Assembly: GCA_017623655.1 (NCBI GenBank) | Contig: JAGAON010000006.1 | Coordinates: 40,679-104,678, forward strand | DNA from: Prevotella sp. | GTDB lineage: Bacteria; Bacteroidota; Bacteroidia; Bacteroidales; Bacteroidaceae | Direction of reading: 5' to 3' | Length of the DNA: 64,000 nt | In this document: in pieces, positions 63,834 to 64,000 of the stretch | Layout of the letters: every line of letters begins with the position of its first letter | Numbering within the stretch: the first letter of the stretch is position 1 | Made by a program: the position numbers and the translations under genes | Notes under the pieces: generated by a model | Told to the model about the DNA's origin: nothing | The model's database searches: none | The model's input: the letters and a program-made list of their open reading frames with translations, nothing else

Positions 63834-63873
63834 AAAAAAGGCGTCCCGGAAGCGTTAATGCTTCCGGGACGCC
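63834..63873 (-). terminator. rRNA operon terminator
   Basis: A 14-bp perfect stem (GGCGTCCCGGAAGC/GCTTCCGGGACGCC, loop of 6) followed on the minus strand by TTTTTTC, about 22 bp after the 5S rRNA end. Confidence 0.92.
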
Positions 63874-63894
63874 CAACAAAATATATTCAAAAAG

Positions 63895-64000
<106 letters not shown>

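Overview
The window comes from a Bacteroidales bacterium (phylum Bacteroidota), most like Prevotellaceae or a near relative; that rank is inference. Evidence: an rnfBCDGEA operon, a heme-uptake pair of HmuR/HmuY type, carbohydrate enzymes carrying Sec signals, C-terminal tails resembling type IX secretion sorting domains, a Nudix-fold sugar regulator beside xylBA, and many promoters matching the Bacteroidota -7 consensus TAnnTTTG, several with a TTTG -33 box 19-20 bp upstream.

Layout. 1-4513 (+): tail of rnfB, then rnfC, D, G, E, A (Na+/H+-coupled ferredoxin:NAD oxidoreductase). 5159-6565 (-): an AT-rich secreted-protein gene lying between 350-bp direct repeats. 8071-13407 (-): GH115 alpha-glucuronidase and GH2 glycosidase operon. 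13862-14176 (-): orphan HigA-like repressor. 14456-18506 (+): membrane regulator with sensor propeller and AraC domain, then an SGNH acetyl esterase. 18887-22636 (+): ABC transporter fusion and a lipoprotein. 23152-27277 (-): clpP-clpX-recQ. 27594-32224 (-): DUF177-rpmF-fabH-era-der-lipoprotein. 32785-38153 (+): rsfS-ftsH-cdsA-GH127. 38298-38883 (-): toxin-antitoxin pair. 39073-40709 (-): CvfB-like S1 protein and LolD-like ATPase. 41460-45091 (-): calycin-like lipoprotein, HmuY, TonB receptor, YgbA. 45404-49242 (+): Nudix regulator, xylB, xylA. 49580-51222 (+): candidate structured RNA leader and two secreted proteins, between 192-bp direct repeats. 51670-52236 (-): nadD. 52411-61754 (-): three secreted proteins with cohesin-like and dockerin domains, one of 2477 aa. 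62341-62736 (-): LytTR regulator. 63895-64000 (-): 3' part of a 5S rRNA with its terminator, the end of an rrn operon lying beyond the window.

Two functional themes stand out. The first is glucuronoarabinoxylan use: GH115, GH2, acetyl esterase and GH127 remove side groups, and xylAB with its regulator takes xylose into the pentose phosphate pathway. No SusC/SusD pair or xylose transporter is in the window. The second is a surface or extracellular assembly of cohesin-like and dockerin proteins, the best candidate for an undescribed system.

The intergenic DNA is unusually structured. At least four families of hairpin repeats occupy almost every gap: REPIN-like palindromes (GGACGCACC type and GAGACGA type), 22-bp-period arrays built on GTGCTGATTAC, and a 125-192 bp element with three covarying stems. 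Several stems change sequence between copies while staying complementary. Both direct-repeat pairs bracket AT-rich secreted-protein genes, which suggests recombination cassettes.
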